Source: Flavobacterium laiguense (lineage in GTDB: Bacteria; Bacteroidota; Bacteroidia; Flavobacteriales; Flavobacteriaceae). Taken from it: a DNA stretch of 64,000 bases. The DNA lies in the NCBI RefSeq assembly GCF_003097655.1, contig NZ_QCZH01000001.1, positions 310,001-374,000 of the forward strand. Reading direction: 5' to 3'. Shown piece by piece: positions 16,482-25,105 of this stretch (the first letter of the stretch is position 1; every line of letters starts with the position of its first letter). The position numbers and the translations under genes were made by a program. Under the pieces are notes generated by a model. That model was not told where the DNA came from, ran no database searches, and was given only the letters and a program-made list of their open reading frames with translations.

Positions 16482-17833
16482 TATTTTTTTTCTTTTATTA
16501 ATTGATTGGCTTTACTAAAATAAAACGCTGCCTTCGTTGCATCTCCTAAACCATGAAAAGCTTCGCCAAGTTGAATATTAAAATTAATTTCTAAATTTAC
16601 GTTTTCCACTACATAATCAAAGCCCATTTCAAGAATCTCTTTGGCTTTTTTAAATTGTTTCAATTGATTGTTTGCCATTCCTGCATAATAATAAAATTGA
16701 GGTTCAGCAGGAAAACTCTCGATCAACGTCATCGCTTTTTTGGCTACTGATTCAAATTGCTTGAGTTCGGTATTGGCTTGAAGCCAAAGCAAATTCGCTT
16801 CAATATCAACTTCCGAATCGTTTTTCTCCGATAGTTCGTAATATTTAATCGCGTTTGCCCATTGTTTTTTATTGTGGTAAAACTTACCTATTTCTTTGGC
16901 AACATTTACGGTTGTATCTGTTTTAAAATAACCAATTGCATTATCCAAATCGGGCGTAAATTGTGGATTGACATTGGCAAACAGCAAAAATTCATTAAAA
17001 ATGCGGTGCTTGATTTTGGAATCAATTTTCGAACTGGCCAAAACGATATTCATCGCTTTTACCGCGTTTGGTCCATCATTTTTTTCTAAATAATTTTTAA
17101 ACAAACTCACTTGTGCCCAAACTGATTCAGGAATTTCTTTTTCTAATTTTTGTGAGATTTCCAATGCTTTTGCTTCTTCATTATTTTTAGAATACAAAAA
17201 AATCAAAGCAATATAATTCGATTCTTCTTTTGGGTTTTTATTTATTTGATCAATTAAGTTTGTTATTTCTGCATTTTGATATTTCCCTTCAGACAAAATT
17301 TCCATTTTGTACATTTCTCTTCTGTCTGTTTTTCCGGTTTTTTCATTCAGCTCATTTATCCCTTCAAGAGCCTTATCATACTGCTTTGTTGCCATGTACA
17401 AGGAAACCAAATCTTCTTTGTATTCTGGATCAAAAGGAATGATTTTATTGACTATAATTATGGCTTGGTTGAAATCTTTGGTGGCATAACATACATCGTA
17501 CATCCCTACCCAAAACCATTTATTGTTAGGATCCATTTGAGCCGCACGTTCATAAGAATCGTAGGCATTTTTATAATCTTTTAGAGCAAAATAATTTTTC
17601 CCAAATTCAAAATAAACCGTTGCTTCATTGGGGTTTAATTTCAAACATTGTTCTAATGATGCTAAAGATTTATCATAGTTTTCAATGCTTTTCTGAAATA
17701 AAGATTCATAAAAAAAATCTTGAAATTTATCTCCTTCCACTTTGATTTCCTCTGGCTCCGTTTGTGCCAATACAGCAACTGAATTGCTTAGCAAAACGGA
17801 AAAAGTGAATATGAAAGGCCATTTTTTTATCAT
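16481..17833 (-). CDS. Secreted TPR protein
   Basis: A 450-aa protein with a signal peptide (MIKKWPFIFTFSVLLSNSVAVLAQ) and multiple tetratricopeptide repeats (for example SLEQCLKLNPNEATVYFEFGKNYFALKDYKNAY, and a C-terminal pair ending LGDATKAAFYFSKANQLI). It is likely a periplasmic or outer-membrane-associated scaffold for protein contacts. It shares the dut-nucleotidyltransferase-DUF4292-envC operon. No specific partner can be named. Confidence 0.88.
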   Translation of the reverse strand: MIKKWPFIFTFSVLLSNSVAVLAQTEPEEIKVEGDKFQDFFYESLFQKSIENYDKSLASLEQCLKLNPNEATVYFEFGKNYFALKDYKNAYDSYERAAQMDPNNKWFWVGMYDVCYATKDFNQAIIIVNKIIPFDPEYKEDLVSLYMATKQYDKALEGINELNEKTGKTDRREMYKMEILSEGKYQNAEITNLIDQINKNPKEESNYIALIFLYSKNNEEAKALEISQKLEKEIPESVWAQVSLFKNYLEKNDGPNAVKAMNIVLASSKIDSKIKHRIFNEFLLFANVNPQFTPDLDNAIGYFKTDTTVNVAKEIGKFYHNKKQWANAIKYYELSEKNDSEVDIEANLLWLQANTELKQFESVAKKAMTLIESFPAEPQFYYYAGMANNQLKQFKKAKEILEMGFDYVVENVNLEINFNIQLGEAFHGLGDATKAAFYFSKANQLIKEKK

Positions 17834-17966
17834 TGAAAGAAGAAGTCTTTTGAAAACAAAATCAATAACATTGTTCTCTTGTGCAAAATAAATTAAAAAA
17901 ACAACGAAGCAGCATAATAAAAACTTAAAAATGCTGCTTGATGATTTTTTAATGTACGCTTTTTAA

Positions 17967-18977
17967 TTATTCTAAAACGGAATAATCGCCAATGCTGATA
18001 TTAGTGAAATCCCCATCAAAACTGGCATAATTCCCTATCATGGCATTATCAAGATTGGCATTTTTTATACGGGCGTTGGTTTGCACCAAACTGTTTTTAA
18101 TTGTGCTATTTTGTACGTGACATCCGTCCCCTAAAGAGACATTTGGCCCTACGATTGAATTCATCAGGACTACATCATCCCCAATATAACAAGGCGGAAT
18201 AATCGTTGAATTTTCTAAAACCGCTAAATTAGAAACTAAATTTTCACCATCTTCCTGTAAAAAACCTAACATTCTGGAATTGGTTTCTACAGTAACGTCT
18301 TTGTTTCCGCAGTCCATCCACTCATCTACTTTTCCTGGAACAAATTTCATGCCTTTGGCCATCATTTGTTTTATTCCATCATTAATTTGATATTCTCCAC
18401 CGTGAATGATATTATTATCCAACACTAGTTGAAGTTCGTTTTTTAGAACGGCAACATCTTTAAAATAGTAAATTCCGATAACGGCAAGATCCGAAACAAA
18501 TTCTTTTGGTTTTTCAACGAGTTCAATTATTTCATTGGCCTCATTTAAGTTTACCACACCAAAAGCTTCTGGTTGATCTACTTGTTTTACCCAAATAACA
18601 CTATCGGCATTTGTATCTAAATCAAAGTTAGCACGGATTAAAGTATCAGCATAAGCAATAACAGCTGGTCCACTCAAAGAATCTTGAGCACACATAATGG
18701 CGTGACCAGTTCCAAGTGCCTCATTTTGATAATAGATAGTTCCTTTGGCGCCTAATTTTTGAGCAATTGCAATTAAATCTTCTTCTACTTTTTTTCCAAA
18801 ACTTTCATGAATAACGAATGCAATTTCTTCTATAGGCTGATTTAAAACACCAGCAATGTCTTCGACCAAACGGTGTACGATTGGTTTACCCGCAACTGGA
18901 ATTAAAGGCTTAGGAATGGTTAAGGTATGTGGGCGAAGACGTGATCCACGTCCTGCCATTGGTACAATTATTTTCAT
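17967..18977 (-). CDS. Sugar-phosphate nucleotidyltransferase
   Basis: A 336-aa protein. The N-terminal nucleotidyltransferase domain starts with the signature VPMAGRGSRLRPHTLTIPKP and is followed by GKPIVHR; the C-terminal part (from about 255) has left-handed beta-helix type repeats (GDDVVLMNSIVGPNVSLGDG). The family joins NTPs to sugar 1-phosphates to make NDP-sugars for envelope glycans. The exact sugar is not readable. It lies after dut and before the TPR gene, in the envelope operon. Confidence 0.9.
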   Translation of the reverse strand: MKIIVPMAGRGSRLRPHTLTIPKPLIPVAGKPIVHRLVEDIAGVLNQPIEEIAFVIHESFGKKVEEDLIAIAQKLGAKGTIYYQNEALGTGHAIMCAQDSLSGPAVIAYADTLIRANFDLDTNADSVIWVKQVDQPEAFGVVNLNEANEIIELVEKPKEFVSDLAVIGIYYFKDVAVLKNELQLVLDNNIIHGGEYQINDGIKQMMAKGMKFVPGKVDEWMDCGNKDVTVETNSRMLGFLQEDGENLVSNLAVLENSTIIPPCYIGDDVVLMNSIVGPNVSLGDGCHVQNSTIKNSLVQTNARIKNANLDNAMIGNYASFDGDFTNISIGDYSVLE

Positions 18978-19090
18978 TGGGTTTGGTTATTATACTGCAA
19001 ACTGTACTGTTGAAAAGCACACTAAGCTAAATTATTATTATATTTTTTGAAAGATAAAAAGTATCCATGCTACTCTTTGTCTTTTTTTGT

Positions 19091-19111
19091 ATTCTGAAGT
19101 CTGAAGTCTGC
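19091..19111. repeat. Short heptad-periodic tract after dut
   Basis: ATTCTGA AGTCTGA AGTCTGC, three 7-bp units, between dut and the nucleotidyltransferase gene. Same period as the other intergenic tracts. Confidence 0.55.
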
Positions 19112-19114
19112 TAA

Positions 19115-19549
19115 CTATTTCACTCCAGTGCTTCCAAATCCGCCGGCACCTCTTGAAGTTTCGGTTAATTCTTGTACTTCAATCCAGTCTGCACGCTCGT
19201 GTTTGGCGATGATGAGTTGGGCAATTCGTTCTCCGTTTTCGATAACAAATGGATCATTGGATAAATTTACTAAAATTACTCCTATTTCTCCTCTATAATC
19301 GGCATCGACAGTTCCAGGCGCATTAAGAACGGTTATCCCATTTTTGGCAGCCAATCCGCTTCTGGGTCTTACCTGAGCTTCGTAACCTATCGGCAATTCT
19401 ATAAAAAGACCCGTTTTTACAATGGTTCTTTCCAGAGGTTTTAAAGTTATAGATTGTGTCAAATTGGCTCTTAAATCCATTCCCGCAGAAGCAATGGTTT
19501 CGTAGTTTGGGAGCGAGTGTTGTGAGTTATTGATAATGTTTATTGTCAT
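19115..19549 (-). CDS. dut: dUTPase
   Basis: A 144-aa trimeric-type dUTP diphosphatase that hydrolyses dUTP to dUMP, keeping uracil out of DNA and feeding thymidylate synthesis. All five family motifs are visible: [38 protein letters not shown] and the C-terminal [10 protein letters not shown] arm. Length is standard. It is the first gene of the minus-strand operon leading to envC. Confidence 0.97.
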   Translation of the reverse strand: MTINIINNSQHSLPNYETIASAGMDLRANLTQSITLKPLERTIVKTGLFIELPIGYEAQVRPRSGLAAKNGITVLNAPGTVDADYRGEIGVILVNLSNDPFVIENGERIAQLIIAKHERADWIEVQELTETSRGAGGFGSTGVK

Positions 19550-20081
19550 TCTTTTTTAATATAATAAGTTGATTACGAAAAACCCTAACCCAGATGATAA
19601 AAACATCTTTACAAAGTCTACAGATTTTATGTTATTAATGCTGTAAAAATAATAAAAGTCTTCCGTCTTTTTCAGTAAAATGCCTTTAAAAATTGTAATC
19701 AACAACTTTGTAGTTTTTGATTGTGGATTTGTATTGTGTGCTAAGTATGTGTTGCGAATTCTGGAGACTTAGCCTGATCATTTAGAAATAAATATTTCGA
19801 CTAGCGGGGGATTAGGTAATTCCGTTGTAAATTAATGTTTTAGAACTTGCTATTTTTGTTGTGCCAATTATTACTGGTACAAATTATAGTCTTTTTACCA
19901 AAACAACTCCTTTATAAAATACTGAAGTTTGAATTACTATTTTAAATCAAAAAGAGCTAAAACATTATATTTGATTCATTACTTCAAAATAATGACAAAC
20001 GAAATGAAAAAGGAGACATTTTTAAAACTTTAGAAAATTTGAAAAAAGTGTAATTGATGAAATTATTAAGTATATGATAAT
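19550..20081. other. 532-bp region without a supported gene
   Basis: AT-rich spacer between dut and the LytTR regulator. I see no intact gene, terminator or RNA here. Near 20020-20081 two plus-strand frames separated by a one-base shift read IFKTLENLKK and VIDEIIKYM, which may be a gene remnant, but this is weak. Confidence 0.4.
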
Positions 20082-20804
20082 CTACAAACTTAATTTTTCT
20101 TTGAATGTTGATGTTTGACGTCTTGAAATTTCGACTTTTGCTTCTTTTGGCAAATGAACTAAAAGATTTCCGCTAAACCAAGGGTCAATTTGAGTAACGT
20201 ATTGTATGTTAATAATTTGATTGCGATTGGCTTTAAAGAAAAATTCTAAGGGCAGTTTATCTTCTATTTGATTTAAAGATTTATTGATAATGGCTTTTTC
20301 ATTATTAAAAAAAACTTTGGTGTAATTCCCATCAACTTCAAATAAATAAATATCAGCAATTTTAACCAGCCAACATTTTTCACCATCTTTAATGAAAATC
20401 TGATTACTTAAAGTCAGTTTTTTATCGTTACTTTCTTGTTTTTCAACTAAAATGGCATTTACTTTCTCAATAGCTGTCGCAAATCTTTTAGCGTTTATAG
20501 GTTTTAACAAATAATCTAAAGCATTATATTCAAATGATTTAATAGCATATTCATCAAAGGCAGTTGTAAAAATGGTTATAGGCACATTATCTAGCATTTC
20601 TAATAAGGCAAATCCGTCTTTTTCGGGCATGTTTATATCAAGAAAAAGCAAATCGGGTTGGGTTTTGTTAATTAATTCAAAACCAGCATCTACGTTTTCA
20701 GCTTCGCCGATAATTTCAATTTCAGGATGGTTTTTAACCAATTCTTTGAGCTCATTGCGAGCTAAACGAGAATCTTCTACAATAACTGCTTTAATCTTTT
20801 TCAT
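20082..20804 (-). CDS. LytTR-type response regulator
   Basis: A 240-aa regulator. Receiver domain (1-125): acidic pair Glu10/Asp11, phospho-acceptor Asp56 in FLDINMPEKDG, conserved Lys in LLKPIN. The C-terminal LytTR DNA-binding domain (about 140-240) includes YLFEVDGNYTKVFF and FKANRNQIINIQYV. It lies 2 bp after the kinase gene on the same strand, so the two form a two-component pair. Target genes are unknown; LytTR systems often respond to peptides or envelope state. Confidence 0.95.
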   Translation of the reverse strand: MKKIKAVIVEDSRLARNELKELVKNHPEIEIIGEAENVDAGFELINKTQPDLLFLDINMPEKDGFALLEMLDNVPITIFTTAFDEYAIKSFEYNALDYLLKPINAKRFATAIEKVNAILVEKQESNDKKLTLSNQIFIKDGEKCWLVKIADIYLFEVDGNYTKVFFNNEKAIINKSLNQIEDKLPLEFFFKANRNQIINIQYVTQIDPWFSGNLLVHLPKEAKVEISRRQTSTFKEKLSL

Positions 20805-20806
20805 GA

Positions 20807-21889
20807 TTATATAATTGGCATTACAATTGTTGCTACTACTTTATCCTCTTTTTGTTTTAATTTAAAAATAGCGTCATTTCCATATAATAAATGCAATCTT
20901 TCTTCTATATTCTTTAGTCCAACTTGAGTTGTGTTTTCTACAATTACTAATTTTCCAGTATTGCTAACCAAAATAGTCAGATTATTATTTTCAATCGTCG
21001 TTCTCAATGTAATTTCACCGCCATCTTTAATCGTAGCTATTCCATGTTTGATCGCATTCTCAATAAGCAATTGAATAATCATAGGTGGTATCTTAATTGG
21101 TAATGTTTCAGGAGCAATTTCTGAAACAAATTGTAGTCTCTCTTCTAACTGAATTTTAGAAATTGCGATAAAATTTTCAACCATTTCTATTTCTTCTTCG
21201 AGAGCAATAGTATCAATATCATTTTTTGTTAACGAATACCGAAGCATTTCAGACAAACGTGTAATCATATCTCTAGAATTCTCTGGATTTTCTAAGATCA
21301 AACCACGAATATTATTCAGGCTATTGAACATAAAATGTGGGTTAATTTGCCCTTTTAACACATTGAGTTGAGATTCTTTTAAATTAGATTCTAATTGTGT
21401 CTTCTCAATTTTATCGTTTTTTAATTTTAAAATTGATTTGTACATAGTGTATGCAACTGACCAAATAAAAAATAAAAAAATAAAAAAGATAAAATTCAAA
21501 ATATAGAAACTTTTCTTTATGATTGTTGATTCTAGAATATCAGGTCTATCATAAATGAAAAGAACTGAGAAATTGGTATATAAATACAATAAAAAAACAA
21601 AGATGCCTGAAGCCAAAATACAAAACAAAATCACTTTTGTAAATTGCCATAAATTAAAATCATCAAGCACAACGAATTTATGATATAAACTTTTTAGAAT
21701 GAAAGAAGCAAAAACTAAAAAAATGGTATCCATAAAACCATCTAAAATGTACTGCCATATATGATATTTCAAAACATTTAATTTAGGAATGTAAATCATA
21801 GGCGCAGTGAACGCAGCCATTATTACTCCCCAAAAAATAAAATTGGCAATTAAAAATTTATAATTATTTTGTACCCATTTAATCAACAT
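20807..21889 (-). CDS. LytS/YehU-type sensor histidine kinase
   Basis: A 360-aa membrane kinase. Four hydrophobic segments (about 12-32, 51-66, 84-103, 126-148) are followed by a His_kinase domain with the phospho-accepting His185 in QINPHFMFNSLNN and an ATPase part with LLIENAIKHGI. It lacks a large periplasmic sensor domain, so it may sense within the membrane or through a partner. It is paired with the LytTR regulator. A possible 44-aa membrane peptide ORF lies immediately upstream. Confidence 0.94.
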   Translation of the reverse strand: MLIKWVQNNYKFLIANFIFWGVIMAAFTAPMIYIPKLNVLKYHIWQYILDGFMDTIFLVFASFILKSLYHKFVVLDDFNLWQFTKVILFCILASGIFVFLLYLYTNFSVLFIYDRPDILESTIIKKSFYILNFIFFIFLFFIWSVAYTMYKSILKLKNDKIEKTQLESNLKESQLNVLKGQINPHFMFNSLNNIRGLILENPENSRDMITRLSEMLRYSLTKNDIDTIALEEEIEMVENFIAISKIQLEERLQFVSEIAPETLPIKIPPMIIQLLIENAIKHGIATIKDGGEITLRTTIENNNLTILVSNTGKLVIVENTTQVGLKNIEERLHLLYGNDAIFKLKQKEDKVVATIVMPII

Positions 21890-21894
21890 AAAAT

Positions 21895-22029
21895 TTATTT
21901 TAATTGTAAATTACCTTTTTTTTTAATTCCTTGAAATAATCCTGAAAAAAAACTTAAAACAAGAAATATGCAAACAAGTATACAAATTACAGTTTTTCTC
22001 ATGATTAAAAGTTTTCCTATTTTTTTCAT
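21895..22029 (-). CDS. Possible 44-aa single-helix membrane peptide
   Basis: Short frame reading MKKIGKLLIMRKTVICILVC, then a hydrophobic stretch, then a basic tail (KKKGNLQLK). One transmembrane helix with Lys/Arg on both sides. The stop is 5 bp before the kinase start on the same strand, which suggests coupling; a start at the internal Met10 (22002) is equally possible. There is no homology evidence; it may be chance in AT-rich DNA. Confidence 0.35.
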   Translation of the reverse strand: MKKIGKLLIMRKTVICILVCIFLVLSFFSGLFQGIKKKGNLQLK

Positions 22030-22123
22030 TAACTAAAAATTAAAACAACAAAACTAATCACTAAATCTGCTACTTTGAATACCAAAGAAAAAACAATTTG
22101 TACCATAACTTTACAATATTAGA

Positions 22124-22157
22124 AACTTTGGCAAAACTAAAATGCTTTGCCAAAGTT
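22124..22157 (-). terminator. Hairpin after the prolyl oligopeptidase gene
   Basis: 12-bp perfect stem (AACTTTGGCAAA with TTTGCCAAAGTT), 10-nt loop, 13 bp after the stop at 22170 on the minus strand. The T-tract is weak (TTTCT), so it may be an incomplete terminator or attenuator before the kinase gene. Confidence 0.5.
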
Positions 22158-22169
22158 ATAGTTTTAAAT

Positions 22170-24329
22170 TTAATTTAAAGGTTGAAATTCTGGATGACCA
22201 ACCTGCCATAGCGCAAAGCTAAAAACATCTGCAATTTCTTCATATGACTTTGCTTTAGTTGCTCCGCCAAAATGACCCGCTTCATAATCAACTTTAAGTA
22301 AGCTTGGTTTGTTTGATGTGTTTACTTCTAGCATTCTTGCTGCAAATTTTGCAGGTTGCCACACAATAATTCTTGGGTCATTAAAACCTGCCGTTGTTAA
22401 GGTTGCGGGATATTTTTCACCTTCTTTTAAGTTTAAATAAGAGTCCATTTCTATTAAAGCTTTAGCTTCACTTTCTTTTTCCATCGTTCCAAATTCGGCA
22501 ATATTTGCTGGTCCATTGGGCGTTTTTTCTCCTCTCACTGTGTTCATGCTTCCCACTCCAGGAATGGCCACTGCATACAAATCAGGTCTTTCGGTGATAG
22601 CTCTTCCTACAAATATTCCGCCTGCACTTCTACTGTAAATAGCAGTTTTTGTTGCGTTAGTATAGCCTTCATTAATCATATATTCAGTACAGGCAATAAC
22701 ATCTTTCCAAGTATTGGGTTTAGTTGCTTTTTTCCCATCTAAATGCCATTTTTCGCCCAACTCTCCACCTCCTCTTACATGAGCTATCGCTAAAATCCCA
22801 CCTTTTTCAACCCAAAGTAAGTGTTGTACGTTAAAACTTGGCGTCATTGACATTCCATATGAACCGTATCCATAAAACAATACCGGAGTTTTGCCGTCTT
22901 TCGCAAGCCCTTTTTTATGAATTAAAGACATCGGAACCAATACACCATCATGTGACTTTACCGTTATTTCTTTCACTTCAAAATTTTCAAATTCTGGATA
23001 AGATACTACAGTAGATAATTCTTCACGTTTGAACTCATTTTTATTTGAATCATATTTGTAAGTTTCAGAAGGAGAAATCCATCCAGCAATTGTAATCCAA
23101 AGATCATTGTATTTGTCACCTCTGCTTCTCATCCCAATGGTTGCCGCTTTTTTAGGCGTAATTATTTCCTTTATATTATTACCTTCAAAATCAGTGTAAT
23201 AAAGCTTTGTTTCTAAACCATTGAAATTTACGGTATAAAAGATACCATTTTTTGTAGTCGTAATTGATTCTAATTTTGCATTTTTATTCTCGGCAATAAT
23301 TTCTTTTGCATTTTTATAATCCGGATTTTCATAACTAGTTCTACATAATTTAAAGTTTTTTGCATTTAAACTTGTATAAAAATACATTTGTTTGTTGTGC
23401 ACAAAATAAGTTTTAATTTCTTGATCTCTATCTATTAGTAATTTCCAATTTTTCTTTTCTAAATCTATTTCTTTTGAATCAGCTACATAAATTTTTAAAT
23501 TTCGATTTACAGACATAGGGATAAACATTAAATTGTTGTTTTCAATATCAGCACCTGCTAAAGGAATTTCATCAGCATTTATTAATCCCAAAGCGGATGC
23601 TCTAGAAAAAAACAAACGATCTGTACTTATATCGGTACCCAATTTGTGTATTTTGGTATTTAAATCGCTTTGTGACGCCATGTTGTGAATGTCTCCTGAG
23701 ATGGCTTGTACATACATAAAAGATTTATCGTCTTTTAACCATGCTGCGGGACTAAATTTAATTTTGTCTATTTTTTCTGGTAAAATTTCTTTTTTCAGCA
23801 CATCAACAATTATCATTTCAGCCATTTCACCTCCATTTTTATTTACGTTTATAGCGACTAAATTACCTTTTTTGTTAGCTGAAAACAATCCAATACTATG
23901 AACTTCTTTAGAGTTTGCAACGTAAGTTTCTGGATTAAAAATTAACGTTTCTACATCTTTAGCATTATTTTTCATATAAAGTTTTGCTACGATATCTTTT
24001 GGTGTTGTTTTTAAATAAAAATACTTGCCGTTTTCTAAGATGGTTAGCGAACTTATTTTTTCTGCACGTCTTGCATCTAGTTCAACTAGCTTATCTATAA
24101 TTTTTTGTTTACCTGGTATTGAGTTTAACACAGCGTTTGTATAATTTGCTTGTGCTTTCATCCAATTTAAAGTTTCTTCGTTCTTTAAATTTTCTAAATT
24201 CCTATATTTATCTACTATAGTTGTTCCAAAATAATTATCGCTTACGGGGCTAGCTGGTGCCTTTGGAGGCTGTTGTGCAGTAGAATTTAAACTTAAAAGT
24301 AAACCTAATGCTATTATTGCTTTTTTCAT
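22170..24329 (-). CDS. Prolyl oligopeptidase (S9A family), exported
   Basis: A 719-aa serine peptidase. Signal peptide MKKAIIALGLLLSLNSTAQ, beta-propeller domain (about 70-440) and a C-terminal alpha/beta-hydrolase domain. The catalytic Ser568 is in SRSAGGIFVG (usually GxSxGG; here Ser precedes the RSAGG core), the Asp is in FNDPRIIVWQP, and His686 is in EAGHFGG. The GSYGMSMTPSFN and HVRGGGELGEKWH segments are typical of S9A. It cleaves short peptides after proline, probably in the periplasm. It lies between a small-peptide gene and a LytTR two-component pair. Confidence 0.94.
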   Translation of the reverse strand: MKKAIIALGLLLSLNSTAQQPPKAPASPVSDNYFGTTIVDKYRNLENLKNEETLNWMKAQANYTNAVLNSIPGKQKIIDKLVELDARRAEKISSLTILENGKYFYLKTTPKDIVAKLYMKNNAKDVETLIFNPETYVANSKEVHSIGLFSANKKGNLVAINVNKNGGEMAEMIIVDVLKKEILPEKIDKIKFSPAAWLKDDKSFMYVQAISGDIHNMASQSDLNTKIHKLGTDISTDRLFFSRASALGLINADEIPLAGADIENNNLMFIPMSVNRNLKIYVADSKEIDLEKKNWKLLIDRDQEIKTYFVHNKQMYFYTSLNAKNFKLCRTSYENPDYKNAKEIIAENKNAKLESITTTKNGIFYTVNFNGLETKLYYTDFEGNNIKEIITPKKAATIGMRSRGDKYNDLWITIAGWISPSETYKYDSNKNEFKREELSTVVSYPEFENFEVKEITVKSHDGVLVPMSLIHKKGLAKDGKTPVLFYGYGSYGMSMTPSFNVQHLLWVEKGGILAIAHVRGGGELGEKWHLDGKKATKPNTWKDVIACTEYMINEGYTNATKTAIYSRSAGGIFVGRAITERPDLYAVAIPGVGSMNTVRGEKTPNGPANIAEFGTMEKESEAKALIEMDSYLNLKEGEKYPATLTTAGFNDPRIIVWQPAKFAARMLEVNTSNKPSLLKVDYEAGHFGGATKAKSYEEIADVFSFALWQVGHPEFQPLN

Positions 24330-24415
24330 TTTTTTAAATTTTGTATTGTTTTTTGACTTGTTAAATTAATCTGATTAGATACTGAACTTTTATTGCAATT
24401 AATTGTATCATGCTT

Positions 24416-24505
24416 CTAATGATTTTTAATAAAGATTTCTATCCAATGACCAACTTCTTTACCAATATTACAAAGCACATAGGTGATGGCCAGAAACCCA
24501 GTTAC
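24416..24505 (-). pseudogene. Decayed second copy of the small peptide gene
   Basis: A minus-strand frame with no start codon reads VTGFLAITYVLCNIGKEVGH then WIEIFIKNH and stops. Its end (GHWIEIFIK) resembles the end of the 41-aa peptide (HHFIKAMIH), and its GFLA resembles GFLV there. Just upstream, in another frame, KASLS resembles the peptide's NSALTS, separated from GFL by a frameshift and stops. This suggests a broken tandem paralog. The similarity is short and judged by eye. Confidence 0.35.
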
Positions 24506-24543
24506 TCAAACTCGCTTTCTAGTTACCTTTTTATTTTCCGCAC

Positions 24544-24669
24544 TTACAATAAATGTATCATTGCTTTTATAAAATGGTGTAAGCCAAAGCCTACAAGAAA
24601 TCCTATAATCGATGTTAATGCTGAGTTATTGAAATTTAATTTCTGTGTGTTCACAATTTGAGTTTTCAT
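24544..24669 (-). CDS. Small hydrophobic peptide with leader-like N-terminus (41 aa)
   Basis: A 41-aa peptide: a polar N-terminus MKTQIVNTQKLNFNNSALTS, then a hydrophobic, Gly- and His-containing half (IIGFLVGFGLHHFIKAMIHL). The start at 24669 is chosen over an upstream in-frame ATG at 24741 because a promoter with correct spacing (24708-24741) lies between them. The N-terminus resembles leader segments of Bacteroidota bacteriocin or RiPP precursors (KLNF..SALT), but there is no Gly-Gly site, so this is tentative. It could also be a small membrane-active or signalling peptide. The prolyl oligopeptidase gene follows 214 bp downstream with no promoter seen between them. Confidence 0.5.
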   Translation of the reverse strand: MKTQIVNTQKLNFNNSALTSIIGFLVGFGLHHFIKAMIHLL

Positions 24670-24707
24670 AATTTTATTTTTTAAATGATTGTTATAATTT
24701 GATGAGA

Positions 24708-24741
24708 CAAATATATAATCAGAAAAATCCTTTTTTTTCAA
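24708..24741 (-). promoter_or_regulatory. Promoter of the 41-aa peptide gene
   Basis: Minus strand: TTG at 24741-24739, 23-bp spacer, TATATTTG at 24715-24708. This fits the Flavobacterium pattern TTG-N17-23-TAnnTTTG. The expected transcript start near 24700 leaves a 5' leader of about 30 nt before the ATG at 24669. Confidence 0.6.
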
Positions 24742-24769
24742 AAAAATGATAAGTGGTAATTATAAAATG

Positions 24770-24814
24770 ATGAGCGGTTAATAAAAGATAAATTATCTTT
24801 TATTAACCGCTCAT
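24770..24814. repeat. 45-bp perfect palindrome upstream of the peptide promoter
   Basis: Two 22-bp perfect arms (24770-24791 and 24793-24814) around one base. The left arm starts ATGAGCGGTTAATAAAAGAT. A degenerate direct copy of the arm (ATGATAAGTGGTAATTATAA) stands immediately to the left at 24746-24766. It may be a regulator binding site or a small mobile palindrome; no gene overlaps it. Confidence 0.85.
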
Positions 24815-25009
24815 TTGATAACATAACCTTATTTCTAAGAATTCAAATACTTTACTTCAAACCTCGAATAAGCATTCAAAATCTACAGTCCAATTTAGTG
24901 AAAGATTTTAGAATTTAAGATACTTACAGAAATACAAAATACATTGATACAATTAAAATAAATTGCATTACTGTTATTTTAAATAAAATATAATGATTGT
25001 GGAATACCT

Positions 25010-25105
25010 TAGCCCTGATAGAAGGGAAAATCCTTTTTTGTACCGTCTCGTCCCTAAAGACGAGACGGTACAAAAAATATTGGAATGACAGCAGGAAATA
25101 GCTCC
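25010..25105 (+). repeat. Dispersed element with conserved ends (TAGCCC...AGCTCC), copy 2
   Basis: Starts TAGCCCTGATAGAAGGGAAA, continues ATCCTTTTTT, and ends GCAGGAAATAGCTCC, matching copy 1 (2968-3044, opposite orientation). The middle is different and consists of the perfect hairpin at 25034-25077. The right end touches the flippase stop codon at 25105. Confidence 0.75.
25034..25077. terminator. Hairpin/terminator inside repeat copy 2
   Basis: A 19-bp perfect stem (25034-25052 with 25059-25077) with loop CCTAAA; the stem core is GTACCGTCTCGTC and both ends are runs of 6 (T6/A6). On the minus strand it should terminate the flippase gene 28 bp upstream, so a repeat appears to supply the terminator. 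Confidence 0.8.

Noticed and set aside
24410..24661. 83-aa plus-strand frame over the small peptide locus
   Set aside because: No signal, family or promoter; the minus strand has a promoter with proper spacing and peptide-like sequences here, so the plus frame is taken as a shadow.
25034..25077. Insertion-sequence end
   Set aside because: No transposase, no target duplication seen; the hairpin sits inside a repeat whose ends match copy 1.
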